From Corynebacterium lemuris (lineage in GTDB: Bacteria; Actinomycetota; Actinomycetes; Mycobacteriales; Mycobacteriaceae): a DNA stretch of 64,000 nucleotides. The position numbers and the translations under genes were made by a program. How positions within the stretch are numbered: position 1 is the stretch's first letter; each line of letters begins with the position of its first letter. The stretch spans positions 62,001 through 126,000 of the forward strand of contig NZ_JANWTC010000003.1 of NCBI RefSeq assembly GCF_024919295.1, given 5' to 3'. Below are positions 18,701-26,497 of the stretch, piece after piece. Below the pieces are notes generated by a model, which saw nothing but the letters and a program-made list of their open reading frames with translations, made no database searches and was not told the DNA's origin.

Positions 18701-20700
18701 TCATTCTGGCCGACACTTTTCAGATCGATGAAGCGGACGACAAACTCGATCGTGAAATCTTCGAGCAGAACAACGCCCGGATCACGCGGCAGAAGACCAC
18801 CCCGATCCATGTCATCGTCGGCAACCCGCCCTATTCCGTCGGACAGACTAGCGCGAATGACCTCAACGCGAACCTGAAGTACCCGACCTTGGACGGGCGG
18901 ATCGAGCAGACGTATGCAGCGAAATCGACGGCCACGAACAAGAACTCCCTCTACGATTCCTACCTACGTGCCTTCCGCTGGGCCACCGACCGCGTCGAGG
19001 AGGGGGTGGTGGCGTTCGTGTCCAACGGCGGGTGGATCGACGCCAACACCGGCGACGGCGTGCGCCTGAGCCTGGCAAAGGACTACTCCGAGCTGTACGT
19101 ATTCAACTTGCGGGGCAATCAACGCACCGCGGGTGAGCAGTCCCGCAAGGAGGGTGGCAAAGTCTTCGGTACCGGTAGCCGGGCAACGATTGCGATCATC
19201 ATCGGGGTGAAGAAGACGGAGGCGACCGGGTGCCGGATCTTCTACCGGGACATCGGTAACTACCTCACCACACCGGAGAAGCTGGAGATCATCGACACCT
19301 CGACGATTGCATCAACTCCATGGGAGGAAATCACCCCGAACAGTCACGGCGACTGGGTGAATCAGCGCTCTGATGATTTCGGAACCTGGCCGGTGCTGGG
19401 CGACAAGAAGAATCCGGAAGTTCCCACCTTCTTCGTGAATTATTCTCGTGGGTTGTCGACTGCTCGTGATACGTGGTGTTACGGGCAGACCACGACTCAG
19501 GTCACCGACAACATCGAGACTTTGCTGCACACCTATGATGCAGCCCGGGAGCGTTTCCAGGACTGGGCCCGAGCCCAAGGGGTGCAGTCGCCCAAGGAAG
19601 CTGATGTCAACCGCTTCCTCCAGGGCAACCCGGATCTGGCGGATACGACCAGGATTTCCTGGAACCGCAGTCTGAAGAATCTCCTGGCCCGAGACCGGAA
19701 CCTCGAATTCAAGGCCAGCTCTCTGACGAGATCTCTGTATCGGCCGTTTACTCCGATGAGGGCCTACTTCAATCGGGAACTCAACGACATGATTTACCAG
19801 TTGCCGTCGATGTTCCCGACCCCGAACCACGACAACATCGGCTTCGTGGTCATGGCGCCCAGAGACGCTGCTTCATTTGCTGTCCTGGCTACTGCACTGC
19901 TGCCAGATTTATCCTTTTTCACCTACACCGGCCAGTTCTTCCCGCGCTGGACCTGGCAGCCCATCGCGGCGCCTGAGGGTGAGCTGGACTTCGGCGGGGG
20001 CACGGCGGCGTCGATAAGCGCACCAGGTACCGAAGGCGAGGTCCTCGACGGTTACCGCCGGGTCGACAACATCACCGACGAGATTCTGGCTCTCTACCGG
20101 GAAGCGCTGGGCAGCGATGTCACGAAGGACGACATCTTCTATTTCGTCTACGGCCAACTCCACGATCCCAGTTACCGGGAGGCCTATGCGGCTGATCTGA
20201 AGAAAATGCTCCCGCATATTGAAACGCCCACAGACCGGGCACGGTTTGATCAGCTGACGGCTGCCGGCCGAGAGCTGATGGACCTGCACATCGGCTACGA
20301 GGATGTCGAACCATGGCCGGTGGACATCCAGGTCAAGAAGACCGCCGACCCGGATGAGCAGGAGACCTGGCGGGTGACGAAGCTGAAGTGGGCGAAGTTA
20401 CGCGATCCGGAGACCAAGAAGTTGATCGACGATCGCACCACGCTGGTCTACAACACCAAGGTGACCATCGCCGGTATCCCTCTGGAAGCCGATGAGTACA
20501 TGCTGGGGGCCCGTTCCGCCCTGGCGTGGATCATCGACCGCTACCAGGTGAAGAAGGACAAGGCCTCCGGCATTATCAATGACCCCAACGACTGGGCCGA
20601 TGAGGTGGGAAACCCGCGCTACATCGTGGATCTCATCGCCAGAACCACCCGGATAGCTGTGGAAACCGTGCGGATCGTGGACACTCTGCGACGTTACTAA
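15748..20700 (+). CDS. Type ISP restriction-modification enzyme (LlaGI-like single polypeptide)
   Basis: A 1650-residue single-chain nuclease-translocase-methylase, close in length to LlaGI. ATG 15748 is chosen because the open frame further upstream lacks family similarity. Residues 1-130 are a PD-(D/E)XK nuclease (E25, D63, Q78-C-K80). Residues ~200-640 are an SF2 motor: MACGTGKTF near 205, DEAH near 329, and QSVGRVMRK near 593. The adenine methylase has LDPFTGTGTF near 907 and GNPPYSV near 1025. The remaining ~550 residues hold the target-recognition region. Type ISP enzymes modify one strand, translocate, and cut when two head-on enzymes collide. All catalytic motifs look intact. No separate specificity subunit is needed or seen. 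Confidence 0.92.
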   Translation: MSTIVDAVAALRELPTVAHQGLTFEKLMVNFIRLDPTLSQQYDEVCRWEDWAYNGGQADTGIDLVARRREDGRWTAIQCKFYLPSTSLQKRHLDSFFEASGRSFVTENGTESFANRLIISTTDQWSANAEAMLENQVIPTNRIGLGAIADSPINWDIAYPGSELTINLERKETFEPRPHQETAISKAIEGFHTHDRGKLIMACGTGKTFTALRLAERFADNNGGRARVLFLVPSIALLSQTLKEWTAQTQVDLRSYAVCSDTKVSRGAEDIAAYDLEVPVSTDGKDIAARLARSKRAAGLTVVFSTYQSLPAIHDAQQQGLEDFDLVICDEAHRTTGVTLAREDSSHFVRIHDNTYIQATKRLYMTATPRMFADQIKGKAEEHSAEIASMDDEAIYGPEFHYLGFGEAVEKGLLTDYKVLVMTVDEQLASDTMARFTPAPGQELTLDLASAMIGTWNGLTKRSGREQGTKSGFEHGAEAMQRTVAFAQDIKTSKQITDAFPALIASYTDSLREKAALNDVSLHNADISVAANHVDGTMNAMQRESLLTWLEAPVPDNETRMLTNARCLSEGVDVPALDAVVFFNPRNSQVDVVQSVGRVMRKSEGKDYGYIILPIAVPPGVEPSTVLNDNKRFRVVWQILNALRSHDDRFNAKINSIALNEGSITDLPVDIEHLPGKSVGGQSEQPLDDKTNEVTQMVLFSLEQWQEAMYTKLVDKVGDRTYWEDWADDVADIAAAHITRITSLLDVADPTVAAEFDRFVEGLRGNLNDSITEAEAISMLSQHLITAPVFDALFAEHDFASHNPVSRVMQRMVEVLDDSQLDAETEKLESFYHSVRRRASDVTSASGKQTVIKDLYERFFKKAFRRQSEALGIVYTPIEIVDFILRAADEVSREHFGRGLTDEGVHVLDPFTGTGTFVVRLLQSGLIEPHDLARKYAEELHATEIMLLAYYVAAVNIETTYHGLLNEKALREGAEAPGYEPFGGIILADTFQIDEADDKLDREIFEQNNARITRQKTTPIHVIVGNPPYSVGQTSANDLNANLKYPTLDGRIEQTYAAKSTATNKNSLYDSYLRAFRWATDRVEEGVVAFVSNGGWIDANTGDGVRLSLAKDYSELYVFNLRGNQRTAGEQSRKEGGKVFGTGSRATIAIIIGVKKTEATGCRIFYRDIGNYLTTPEKLEIIDTSTIASTPWEEITPNSHGDWVNQRSDDFGTWPVLGDKKNPEVPTFFVNYSRGLSTARDTWCYGQTTTQVTDNIETLLHTYDAARERFQDWARAQGVQSPKEADVNRFLQGNPDLADTTRISWNRSLKNLLARDRNLEFKASSLTRSLYRPFTPMRAYFNRELNDMIYQLPSMFPTPNHDNIGFVVMAPRDAASFAVLATALLPDLSFFTYTGQFFPRWTWQPIAAPEGELDFGGGTAASISAPGTEGEVLDGYRRVDNITDEILALYREALGSDVTKDDIFYFVYGQLHDPSYREAYAADLKKMLPHIETPTDRARFDQLTAAGRELMDLHIGYEDVEPWPVDIQVKKTADPDEQETWRVTKLKWAKLRDPETKKLIDDRTTLVYNTKVTIAGIPLEADEYMLGARSALAWIIDRYQVKKDKASGIINDPNDWADEVGNPRYIVDLIARTTRIAVETVRIVDTLRRY

Positions 20701-20726
20701 TGGGACTCAAGTTACTGGAGTTACAT

Positions 20727-20753
20727 AAAAAACGGGCTTCTCCCCTGTTTTTT
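20727..20753. terminator. Bidirectional-type terminator after the type ISP gene
   Basis: AAAAAACGGG (20727-20736) pairs with CCTGTTTTTT (20744-20753) with one mismatch. It is followed by further T-rich sequence, 26 bases after the type ISP stop. Confidence 0.65.
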
Positions 20754-20815
20754 CTGTAGTCTGGCAGCCATAACTTCATAACGATGTTTCCGATGATCAC
20801 CAGGAGAGTGACACC

Positions 20816-21382
20816 ATGAACACCCGCATTATGAAGACCATTGCTATCGCTGCCAGCGCCGGACTTTTCCTCGCTGCCTGCGCCGATACCGACGACACCG
20901 TCGCCGATGATCCCGGAACGGTGACCACGACCGCCACCACACCGGGCGCGTCCCCGGTCGAAACCACCATGACCACCGCTGACACCGATCCGCAGATCGA
21001 GGGCGAGGACCCGGTCTTCCGCGTCATCGACGCGGTGCTGGCCGAGTACTCGGACGGCATCATCGTGGACATCGACCGCGAGGATGACGCAGACAGCTTC
21101 GACATCGACGTGGTCCAGGGAGAGGACCTCATCGAGCTGCAGGTCGATTTCGACGGTGCTCTGCGTGAGGATGAACGCGAAGGCGACGGCGAGCAGGTCC
21201 TCCGCGCCCAGGACGCGACCGTCACGGCTGAGGATGCCATCCAGCAGGCTCTTGAACTGCACCCGGAGGGGCTGCTGGACGAGGCTGAGCTCGACGAGGA
21301 GGACGGCACCCTGCAGTGGAGGATTTCACTGGATGACGCCGACCGTAATGACCTGGCAGAAGTGGACATCGCCGCGAACTAA
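20816..21382 (+). CDS. PepSY-domain lipoprotein, copy 1
   Basis: A 188-residue exported protein. The signal peptide MNTRIMKTIAIAASAGLFLA ends in the lipobox LAAC with the lipidated Cys at 22. A Thr/Pro-rich spacer follows, then a tandem PepSY-like region (IIVDIDREDDADSFDIDVV, and TAEDAIQQALELHPEGLLDE). It is very acidic. It should sit on the outer face of the cytoplasmic membrane; PepSY proteins often modulate proteases or sensor kinases, but the partner is unknown. AGGAGAG precedes the ATG. A paralogue lies at 26498, and the two bracket the BRCT and van genes. A strong terminator follows. Confidence 0.85.
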   Translation: MNTRIMKTIAIAASAGLFLAACADTDDTVADDPGTVTTTATTPGASPVETTMTTADTDPQIEGEDPVFRVIDAVLAEYSDGIIVDIDREDDADSFDIDVVQGEDLIELQVDFDGALREDEREGDGEQVLRAQDATVTAEDAIQQALELHPEGLLDEAELDEEDGTLQWRISLDDADRNDLAEVDIAAN

Positions 21383-21400
21383 CGCCTGCGTCCACCCCGT

Positions 21401-21448
21401 ACCTCCAGAAGGTCTCCCACGCAGTGGGGCACCTCCTGGAGGTTTTTT
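21401..21448 (+). terminator. Terminator of PepSY copy 1
   Basis: Outer arms ACCTCCAG (21401-21408) and CTGGAGGT (21436-21443) enclose an inner stem (CCCAC with GTGGG) and are followed by six T (21443-21448). Confidence 0.85.
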
Positions 21449-21480
21449 GGTTCAGGCAGTGCCGGTCCCGGCGCCGAGGG

Positions 21481-22026
21481 TCACCTCTTCCGGCGGCGCA
21501 CCAGCACAGTCAGGGCGAGAAGAATGAACACCGCTCCCACGACGACCGGGGCACGGAGAAGCCTCGTCTCCGGCGCCTCATTGCGTTGCTCGAGGCCGCC
21601 GGAACCGGGTAGAACCTCAGCTTGCTGCGCCACCGGCTCCGGTTGATCCTCCACGGATGCGTCTCCGGCATCCGCCAGACGTTCCTGCGCCCAGTCCGCG
21701 AAGTCCTCGCTGGTGATCACCGGCTTGTCGTATTTGCGGGCGAGTTCGGCCTTGGTGTCCTGTGCGTCCGGGTCATCGCTGACCAGCAGGTCGCAGGTGC
21801 TCTTCGTCACCGACTGCTTGTACTCCAGGTCGAGTTCCTCGCAGAGGTCGGCGAGTTTCTCTCCGTGCGGGTAGTGCTGGCCGTCGATGAAGACGGAACC
21901 GCGGAAGGCCACGCGGGTGCCGTCACGGAGAAGTTCGTTCAGGTCATCCCCGGACGTCGGCACGTCAGGCGCCGGCGGGATGTGTTCCGGGGAGACAGCG
22001 TCAGTGGAGTCAGATAGGGAGGACAC
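21481..22026 (-). CDS. Small BRCT-domain protein with C-terminal membrane anchor
   Basis: A 181-residue protein starting at GTG 22026, the only plausible in-frame start before the domain. A Ser/Asp/Pro-rich lead precedes one BRCT domain: RDGTRVAFRGSVFIDGQHY, LDLEYKQSVTKSTCDLLV, and KPVITSEDFADWAQERL. After an acidic linker comes one membrane segment (APVVVGAVFILLALTVLV) with a basic RRRKR end, so the BRCT should be cytoplasmic. It closely resembles the second BRCT of the 1080-residue helicase at 12381-15623. vanR lies 40 bases upstream on the same strand, so the two may share a transcript, though this could be accidental. Function unknown. Confidence 0.75.
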   Translation of the reverse strand: MSSLSDSTDAVSPEHIPPAPDVPTSGDDLNELLRDGTRVAFRGSVFIDGQHYPHGEKLADLCEELDLEYKQSVTKSTCDLLVSDDPDAQDTKAELARKYDKPVITSEDFADWAQERLADAGDASVEDQPEPVAQQAEVLPGSGGLEQRNEAPETRLLRAPVVVGAVFILLALTVLVRRRKR

Positions 22027-22066
22027 GCCCGAAACATACCAGGATTCCCGACTTTTCTGGGGATCC

Positions 22067-22654
22067 TCAGATTTCCCCGAGCTCCTCCAACAGCTCCAGA
22101 CCCCGTTTCGCCCAGGCGATCTCCGCCTCGGCGTGGAGCACGCGTCCCTCGTAGGAGAAGCGTTTGAAGGCGGTGACCTTCGCGCGGTCCTGCTCCGGGA
22201 CGTTCTCCAGGCGCCGCACGAGGGTGGGGTTGCCGCCGCTTTCCACGCGGTGAATTTCGTCGAGCGCCAGACGGCGCTGGTTCTCGAAGTGGGAGATGTG
22301 TTCCCGCAGGAAGCTCGCCGCTGACTGCGGGGTTCCCCATTCCAGGTAGGCGGCCTTGAGTCGGGCGGGGTCCCGGTCGGCGACATAGGCCATGGGTTCC
22401 TGCTGCCATTCATGCAACGCGTCCCTGCCCTGCTCATTGACCGTGTACTCGGTCTTGGTCTCCCCTTTGCTGCCCCAGGGCACCTCCCGGGTGTCCACCA
22501 GACCTTCGCGCTCCATCTTCCGCAGCTCGGGGTAGATCTGCGAGTTGGCGGCATGCCAGACATGGCCGACGGAGGAGGCGAACTTCTTCGCGGCGTCATA
22601 GCCGGTCATCGGCCCGGAGGACAACAGGGCGAGCAGAGCGTTTCTGAGGGACAC
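22067..22654 (-). CDS. vanR: PadR-family vanillate repressor VanR
   Basis: A 195-residue PadR-type regulator, GTG start at 22654. The winged helix covers MTGYDAAKKFASSVGHVWHA and NSQIYPELRKMEREGLVDTR. A helical C-terminal dimerisation domain contains FLREHISHFENQRRLALDEIH. It is divergent from vanABK. In C. glutamicum the PadR-type VanR represses vanABK and is released by vanillate. The perfect inverted repeat at 22799-22826 matches that operator pattern closely, which supports the assignment. On the same strand it precedes the small BRCT gene by 40 bases. Confidence 0.88.
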   Translation of the reverse strand: MSLRNALLALLSSGPMTGYDAAKKFASSVGHVWHAANSQIYPELRKMEREGLVDTREVPWGSKGETKTEYTVNEQGRDALHEWQQEPMAYVADRDPARLKAAYLEWGTPQSAASFLREHISHFENQRRLALDEIHRVESGGNPTLVRRLENVPEQDRAKVTAFKRFSYEGRVLHAEAEIAWAKRGLELLEELGEI

Positions 22655-22798
22655 ACCACATTCTTACCCCACCCCACCATCGGGAGACCAGCATCCCCCT
22701 TCGCCGTGGTCAGCCCCATTTTGTGGAGTCTGCAGAAAAATACCCCCGAACTTGTCTTGCGCTGTGCCACAACATGTCCTACTGTGTGATCCATCCCA

Positions 22799-22826
22799 CC
22801 AACTATCTAACAGTTTAGATAGTTGG
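22799..22826. promoter_or_regulatory. VanR operator
   Basis: Perfect 12-base arms CCAACTATCTAA (22799-22810) and TTAGATAGTTGG (22815-22826) flank CAGT. It lies 25 bases upstream of vanA between the divergent vanR and vanA genes. The described C. glutamicum VanR site also has an AACTAACTAA half followed by four bases and TTAG. Confidence 0.88.
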
Positions 22827-22851
22827 CTAGATATAAAACCAGGAGCCCATC

Positions 22852-23985
22852 ATGACCAACGCAGCCAACGCATCCGCATCCGCCACGACGACCGCCAAGA
22901 TCCTCCCCCACCCCCTCAACGCCTGGTACGTCGCCGCGTGGGACCACGAGGTCACCGCCAAGGAGATCATCTCCCGCAAGGTGGCCAACAAGTCGCTTGC
23001 GCTCTACCGCACCGAGGACGGCCGCGCCGTTGCACTGGCGGATGCCTGCTGGCACCGTCTGGCTCCCCTGTCGAAGGGCAAGCTGGTGGGCAAGGACGGC
23101 ATCCAGTGCCCCTACCACGGCCTGACCTTTAACTCCGCCGGCCGCTGCACCGCCATGCCGGCCCAGGACACCCTCAACCCCTCCGCCGCGGTGGCCTCCT
23201 ACCCGGTCGTCGAGCAGTACCGCTACATCTGGGTCTGGCTGGGTGACCCGACCCTGGCCGATCCCACCCTGGTCCCGGACATGCACCAGATGACCCACCC
23301 GGAGTGGACCGGCGACGGGAAGACCATCGCCGCTGACTGCAACTATCAGCTCATCCTGGACAACCTCATGGACCTGACCCACGAGGAGTTCGTCCACGCC
23401 TCCTCCATCGGCCAGGATGAACTCTCCGAGGCGGAGTTCGAGGTCACCCGCACAGAGGACTCCGTCACCGTCACCCGTTGGATGCGTGACCTCGACCCGC
23501 CGCCGTTCTGGAAGAAGAACATGAACGACAAGTTCCCCGGATACGAGGGCAAGGTCGACCGCTGGCAGATCATCCACTACTACTACCCGTCGACCATCTG
23601 CATCGACGTCGGCGTGGCCAAGGCCGGCACCGGCGCCCCGGAGGGTGACCGCAGCCAGGGCGTCAACGGCTACGTCATGAACACCATCACCCCGGAGACC
23701 GACCGCTCCTCCCACTACTTCTGGTCCTTCCAGCGCAACTACCGCCTGGACAGCCAGTTGATCACCACCCAGCTGCGCGACGGCGTGCACGGGGTCTTCG
23801 GTGAGGACGAGGCGATGCTCAAGGCCCAGCAGGAGGCCATCGACGCCAACCCGGACCACGAGTTCTACAGCCTCAACATCGACGCCGGCGGCATGTGGGT
23901 CCGCCGCATCCTCGAGAAGGCCCTGGCCGCCGAGAACCGCCTGGACATCCCCACCACCCACGCCCCGCTGCGGAAGAAGGCCTGA
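22852..23985 (+). CDS. vanA: Vanillate O-demethylase, oxygenase subunit
   Basis: A 377-residue Rieske non-haem iron oxygenase that converts vanillate to protocatechuate and formaldehyde with VanB. The Rieske cluster ligands are C66, H68, C86 and H89 (CWHRLAPL, then CPYHGLTF). The mononuclear iron site is in DLTHEEFVHAS. ATG 22852 follows CAGGAG. The N-terminus carries a short Ala/Ser-rich extension before ILPHPLNAWYVAAW, where the family usually begins. vanB starts two bases after its stop. Control by VanR through the adjacent operator is expected. Confidence 0.93.
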   Translation: MTNAANASASATTTAKILPHPLNAWYVAAWDHEVTAKEIISRKVANKSLALYRTEDGRAVALADACWHRLAPLSKGKLVGKDGIQCPYHGLTFNSAGRCTAMPAQDTLNPSAAVASYPVVEQYRYIWVWLGDPTLADPTLVPDMHQMTHPEWTGDGKTIAADCNYQLILDNLMDLTHEEFVHASSIGQDELSEAEFEVTRTEDSVTVTRWMRDLDPPPFWKKNMNDKFPGYEGKVDRWQIIHYYYPSTICIDVGVAKAGTGAPEGDRSQGVNGYVMNTITPETDRSSHYFWSFQRNYRLDSQLITTQLRDGVHGVFGEDEAMLKAQQEAIDANPDHEFYSLNIDAGGMWVRRILEKALAAENRLDIPTTHAPLRKKA

Positions 23986-23987
23986 TC

Positions 23988-24989
23988 ATGAACCCCTCCA
24001 TGAATGAGTGGCAGGATGCGACGGTCGTCGCCACGCAGGATGTCGCCGAGCGCATCCGCCGCATCACCCTGCGCCCCACCCGCCCCGTCCAGGGCCGGGC
24101 CATCCACCCCGGTGAGCACCTCAAGGTCCAGGTGGACATCAACGGTGAAACCGACCAGCGCTCCTACTCCATCTCCGATGCCGCACCAGACGGCGCCGAG
24201 GTCTCGCTGACCGTCTTCCACACCCCGAACTCGCGCGGCGGTTCCGCCTTCATGCACACCCTGAATGTCGGCGACACACTGCGCGTCACCTCTCCGCAGC
24301 AGGACTTCCCGCTGCGGGTCGGCGCCCCGCGCTACGTGCTCGTCGCCGGCGGCATCGGCATCACCGCCATCCGCGGCATGGCCGCTCTGCTGCGCCGCCT
24401 CGGCGCGGACTACGAGCTCCACTACGCCGCCCGCTCCCCTGAGGCCATGGCCTTCCGGGAGGAGCTGGCCGCCGAACACGGCGACCGCCTGCACCTCTAC
24501 CTCGACTCCGAGGGTTCGCTTCTCGACGTCCCCGCGCTCGTCGCCGACCTCGATGACGGTACGGAGCTGTACATGTGCGGTCCGATCCGACTCATGGACG
24601 CCATCCGCCGCGCCTGGGAGGACGCCGGATTGGAGCGTACGAACCTGCGCTTCGAGACCTTCGGCAACAGCGGCTGGTACGAGGCTCAGACCTTCCGCGT
24701 CAACCTCCCCCGCCTGGGCGTGTCCACCGAGATCAGCACCAACGAGACGATCCTCGAGGCCCTGCAGAAAATCGGCGTGGAGATGATGTACGACTGCCGG
24801 CGCGGCGAATGCGGCCTCTGCCAGGTCAAGGTCGTCGACGTGGATGGTCACATCGACCACCGTGACGTATTCTTCTCCGATCGGCAGAAGGACTCCTCGG
24901 AGAAACTCTGCGCCTGCGTCTCCCGGGTCGTGCCCCGCGAATCCCTGTCCCCAGCCGCCAACGCTCAACTGAGCATCGACGTCCCCTGA
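23988..24989 (+). CDS. vanB: Vanillate O-demethylase, reductase subunit
   Basis: A 333-residue class IA oxygenase reductase. It passes electrons from NAD(P)H through flavin and a plant-type [2Fe-2S] cluster to VanA. The flavin-binding QRSYSIS, the nucleotide-binding LVAGGIGITAIRGM and the C-terminal ferredoxin ligands in DCRRGECGLCQVKV, then CAC, are all visible. ATG 23988 lies two bases after the vanA stop, so the two are translationally linked. The domain order, with ferredoxin last, is typical of VanB. Confidence 0.93.
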   Translation: MNPSMNEWQDATVVATQDVAERIRRITLRPTRPVQGRAIHPGEHLKVQVDINGETDQRSYSISDAAPDGAEVSLTVFHTPNSRGGSAFMHTLNVGDTLRVTSPQQDFPLRVGAPRYVLVAGGIGITAIRGMAALLRRLGADYELHYAARSPEAMAFREELAAEHGDRLHLYLDSEGSLLDVPALVADLDDGTELYMCGPIRLMDAIRRAWEDAGLERTNLRFETFGNSGWYEAQTFRVNLPRLGVSTEISTNETILEALQKIGVEMMYDCRRGECGLCQVKVVDVDGHIDHRDVFFSDRQKDSSEKLCACVSRVVPRESLSPAANAQLSIDVP

Positions 24990-25000
24990 AAGGTCCTGCC

Positions 25001-26359
25001 ATGGACATCAGAAAAGCCATCGACACCACCCCGATGAGTGCCTACCAGTGGTACATCGTGGGTCTGGCCACCTTCCTCAACGCCCTGGACGGCTACGACG
25101 TCCTGGCCATGGCGTTCACCGCCAACTCCGTCACCGAGGAATTCGGCCTGAGCGGCAGCCAGCTCGGTTCCCTGCTCAGTGCGGGCCTGATCGGTATGGC
25201 CCTGGGCGCGCTGGTGCTCGGCCCGCTGGCTGACCGCTTCGGCCGCCGCAACATCCTTATCGCTGCCCTGGTCATCAACACCGTCGGGCTGGCACTGTCC
25301 GCGACCGCCGGTTCCGCCACCGAGCTCGGCCTGTGGCGCGTGGTCACCGGCCTGGGCATCGGCGGCATCCTGGCCACCGTCACCGTGATCACCAGCGAAT
25401 ACTCCAACAACCGCAACCGCGGCATGGCCGTGAGCATCTACACGGCCGGCTACGGCCTGGGTGCCACCCTCGGTGGCCTGCTCGCAGCGCAGATCATCCC
25501 GATCTTCGGCTGGCGTTCCGTCTTCGCCACCGGTGCTGCACTCACGCTGGTCGCCATCGTCTTCGTCATCGTCAGCCTGCCGGAATCCGTCGACTACCTG
25601 CAGGCCAAGCGTCCCGCAGGCGCAGAGGCCCAGGTGCTCAAGATCGCCCGACGCATCGGCAAGCCCGGTGTCACCGGCTTTGTCACCCCCGCCCCGGGCA
25701 CGGAGACCCGCCAGGCACGCCTCTCCGACCTGGTCAACGGCACCTTCCGCGCCACCACACTCAAGCTGTGGGCCGCGTTCTTCTTCATCATGTTCGGCTT
25801 CTACTTCGCCAACTCCTGGACCCCGAAGCTGCTCGTCGAATCGGGCATGACGGAGAACCAGGGCATCATCGGCGGTCTCGCACTGACCCTGGGCGGCACC
25901 TTCGGTTCCCTGCTCTACGGCCTGATCACTGTGAAGTACAACGCACGGCACACCCTCATGGTCTTCTCCGTGCTCTCTGCGATCACCCTCGTCGTGTTCA
26001 TCACCACCACCTCCATCCCGGCGCTGGCCTTCCTCAGCGGCGTGCTGGTCGGCATGCTCATCAACGGCTGCGTCGCCGGCCTGTACACGGTCACCCCGCA
26101 GAGTTACCCCTCCGGGCTGCGCTCCAGTGGCGTGGGCTGGGGCATCGGTATCGGCCGCTTCGGCGCGATCCTCGCGCCGATCACCGTCGGAGCGCTTCTC
26201 GACGGCGGCTGGTCCCCCACCGCCCTCTACTCCGGCGTCGCCGTGGTCGTCGTCCTGGCGGCCGTCGCACTCATCGGCATCCGGCCCCAGCTCGGCACCG
26301 CCGACTCCGCTGAGCCGGCGCCTGCCGGGGCGGACAAAGAGCCCGCTGCCGTGAACTGA
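25001..26359 (+). CDS. vanK: Vanillate/aromatic acid transporter VanK (MFS)
   Basis: A 452-residue major facilitator of the aromatic acid:proton symporter group, with about 12 membrane segments. The DGYDVLAMAF region in helix 1 (family motif DGxD), the inter-helix loop GPLADRFGRRNILI and the matching half-two loop are visible. It starts 11 bases after vanB and completes the vanABK operon. In C. glutamicum VanK takes up vanillate and protocatechuate. The Ala/Pro-rich C-terminal tail is cytoplasmic. A strong terminator follows. Confidence 0.9.
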   Translation: MDIRKAIDTTPMSAYQWYIVGLATFLNALDGYDVLAMAFTANSVTEEFGLSGSQLGSLLSAGLIGMALGALVLGPLADRFGRRNILIAALVINTVGLALSATAGSATELGLWRVVTGLGIGGILATVTVITSEYSNNRNRGMAVSIYTAGYGLGATLGGLLAAQIIPIFGWRSVFATGAALTLVAIVFVIVSLPESVDYLQAKRPAGAEAQVLKIARRIGKPGVTGFVTPAPGTETRQARLSDLVNGTFRATTLKLWAAFFFIMFGFYFANSWTPKLLVESGMTENQGIIGGLALTLGGTFGSLLYGLITVKYNARHTLMVFSVLSAITLVVFITTTSIPALAFLSGVLVGMLINGCVAGLYTVTPQSYPSGLRSSGVGWGIGIGRFGAILAPITVGALLDGGWSPTALYSGVAVVVVLAAVALIGIRPQLGTADSAEPAPAGADKEPAAVN

Positions 26360-26374
26360 TCCTTACCCGCCGCT

Positions 26375-26413
26375 GCGCCGCCCTCCTTCCCGGAGGGCGG
26401 CGCTTCTGCTTTC
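26375..26413 (+). terminator. Terminator of vanABK
   Basis: Perfect 12-base arms GCGCCGCCCTCC (26375-26386) and GGAGGGCGGCGC (26392-26403) with a five-base loop, followed by a T-rich stretch. Confidence 0.85.
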
Positions 26414-26497
26414 ATCTTCATTTCATTTTGGTGTCTTAGGCTGGACATTGAAGCCGAAAACGGCAGTAACCCCGATACCCGAACAGGAGTGAAGACC

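Noticed and set aside
22026-22599. Upstream extension of the small BRCT frame to about 372 residues
   Set aside because: The extension is antiparallel-frame sequence over vanR on the same strand, Arg/Ser/Pro-rich and without similarity. vanR is the real gene there.
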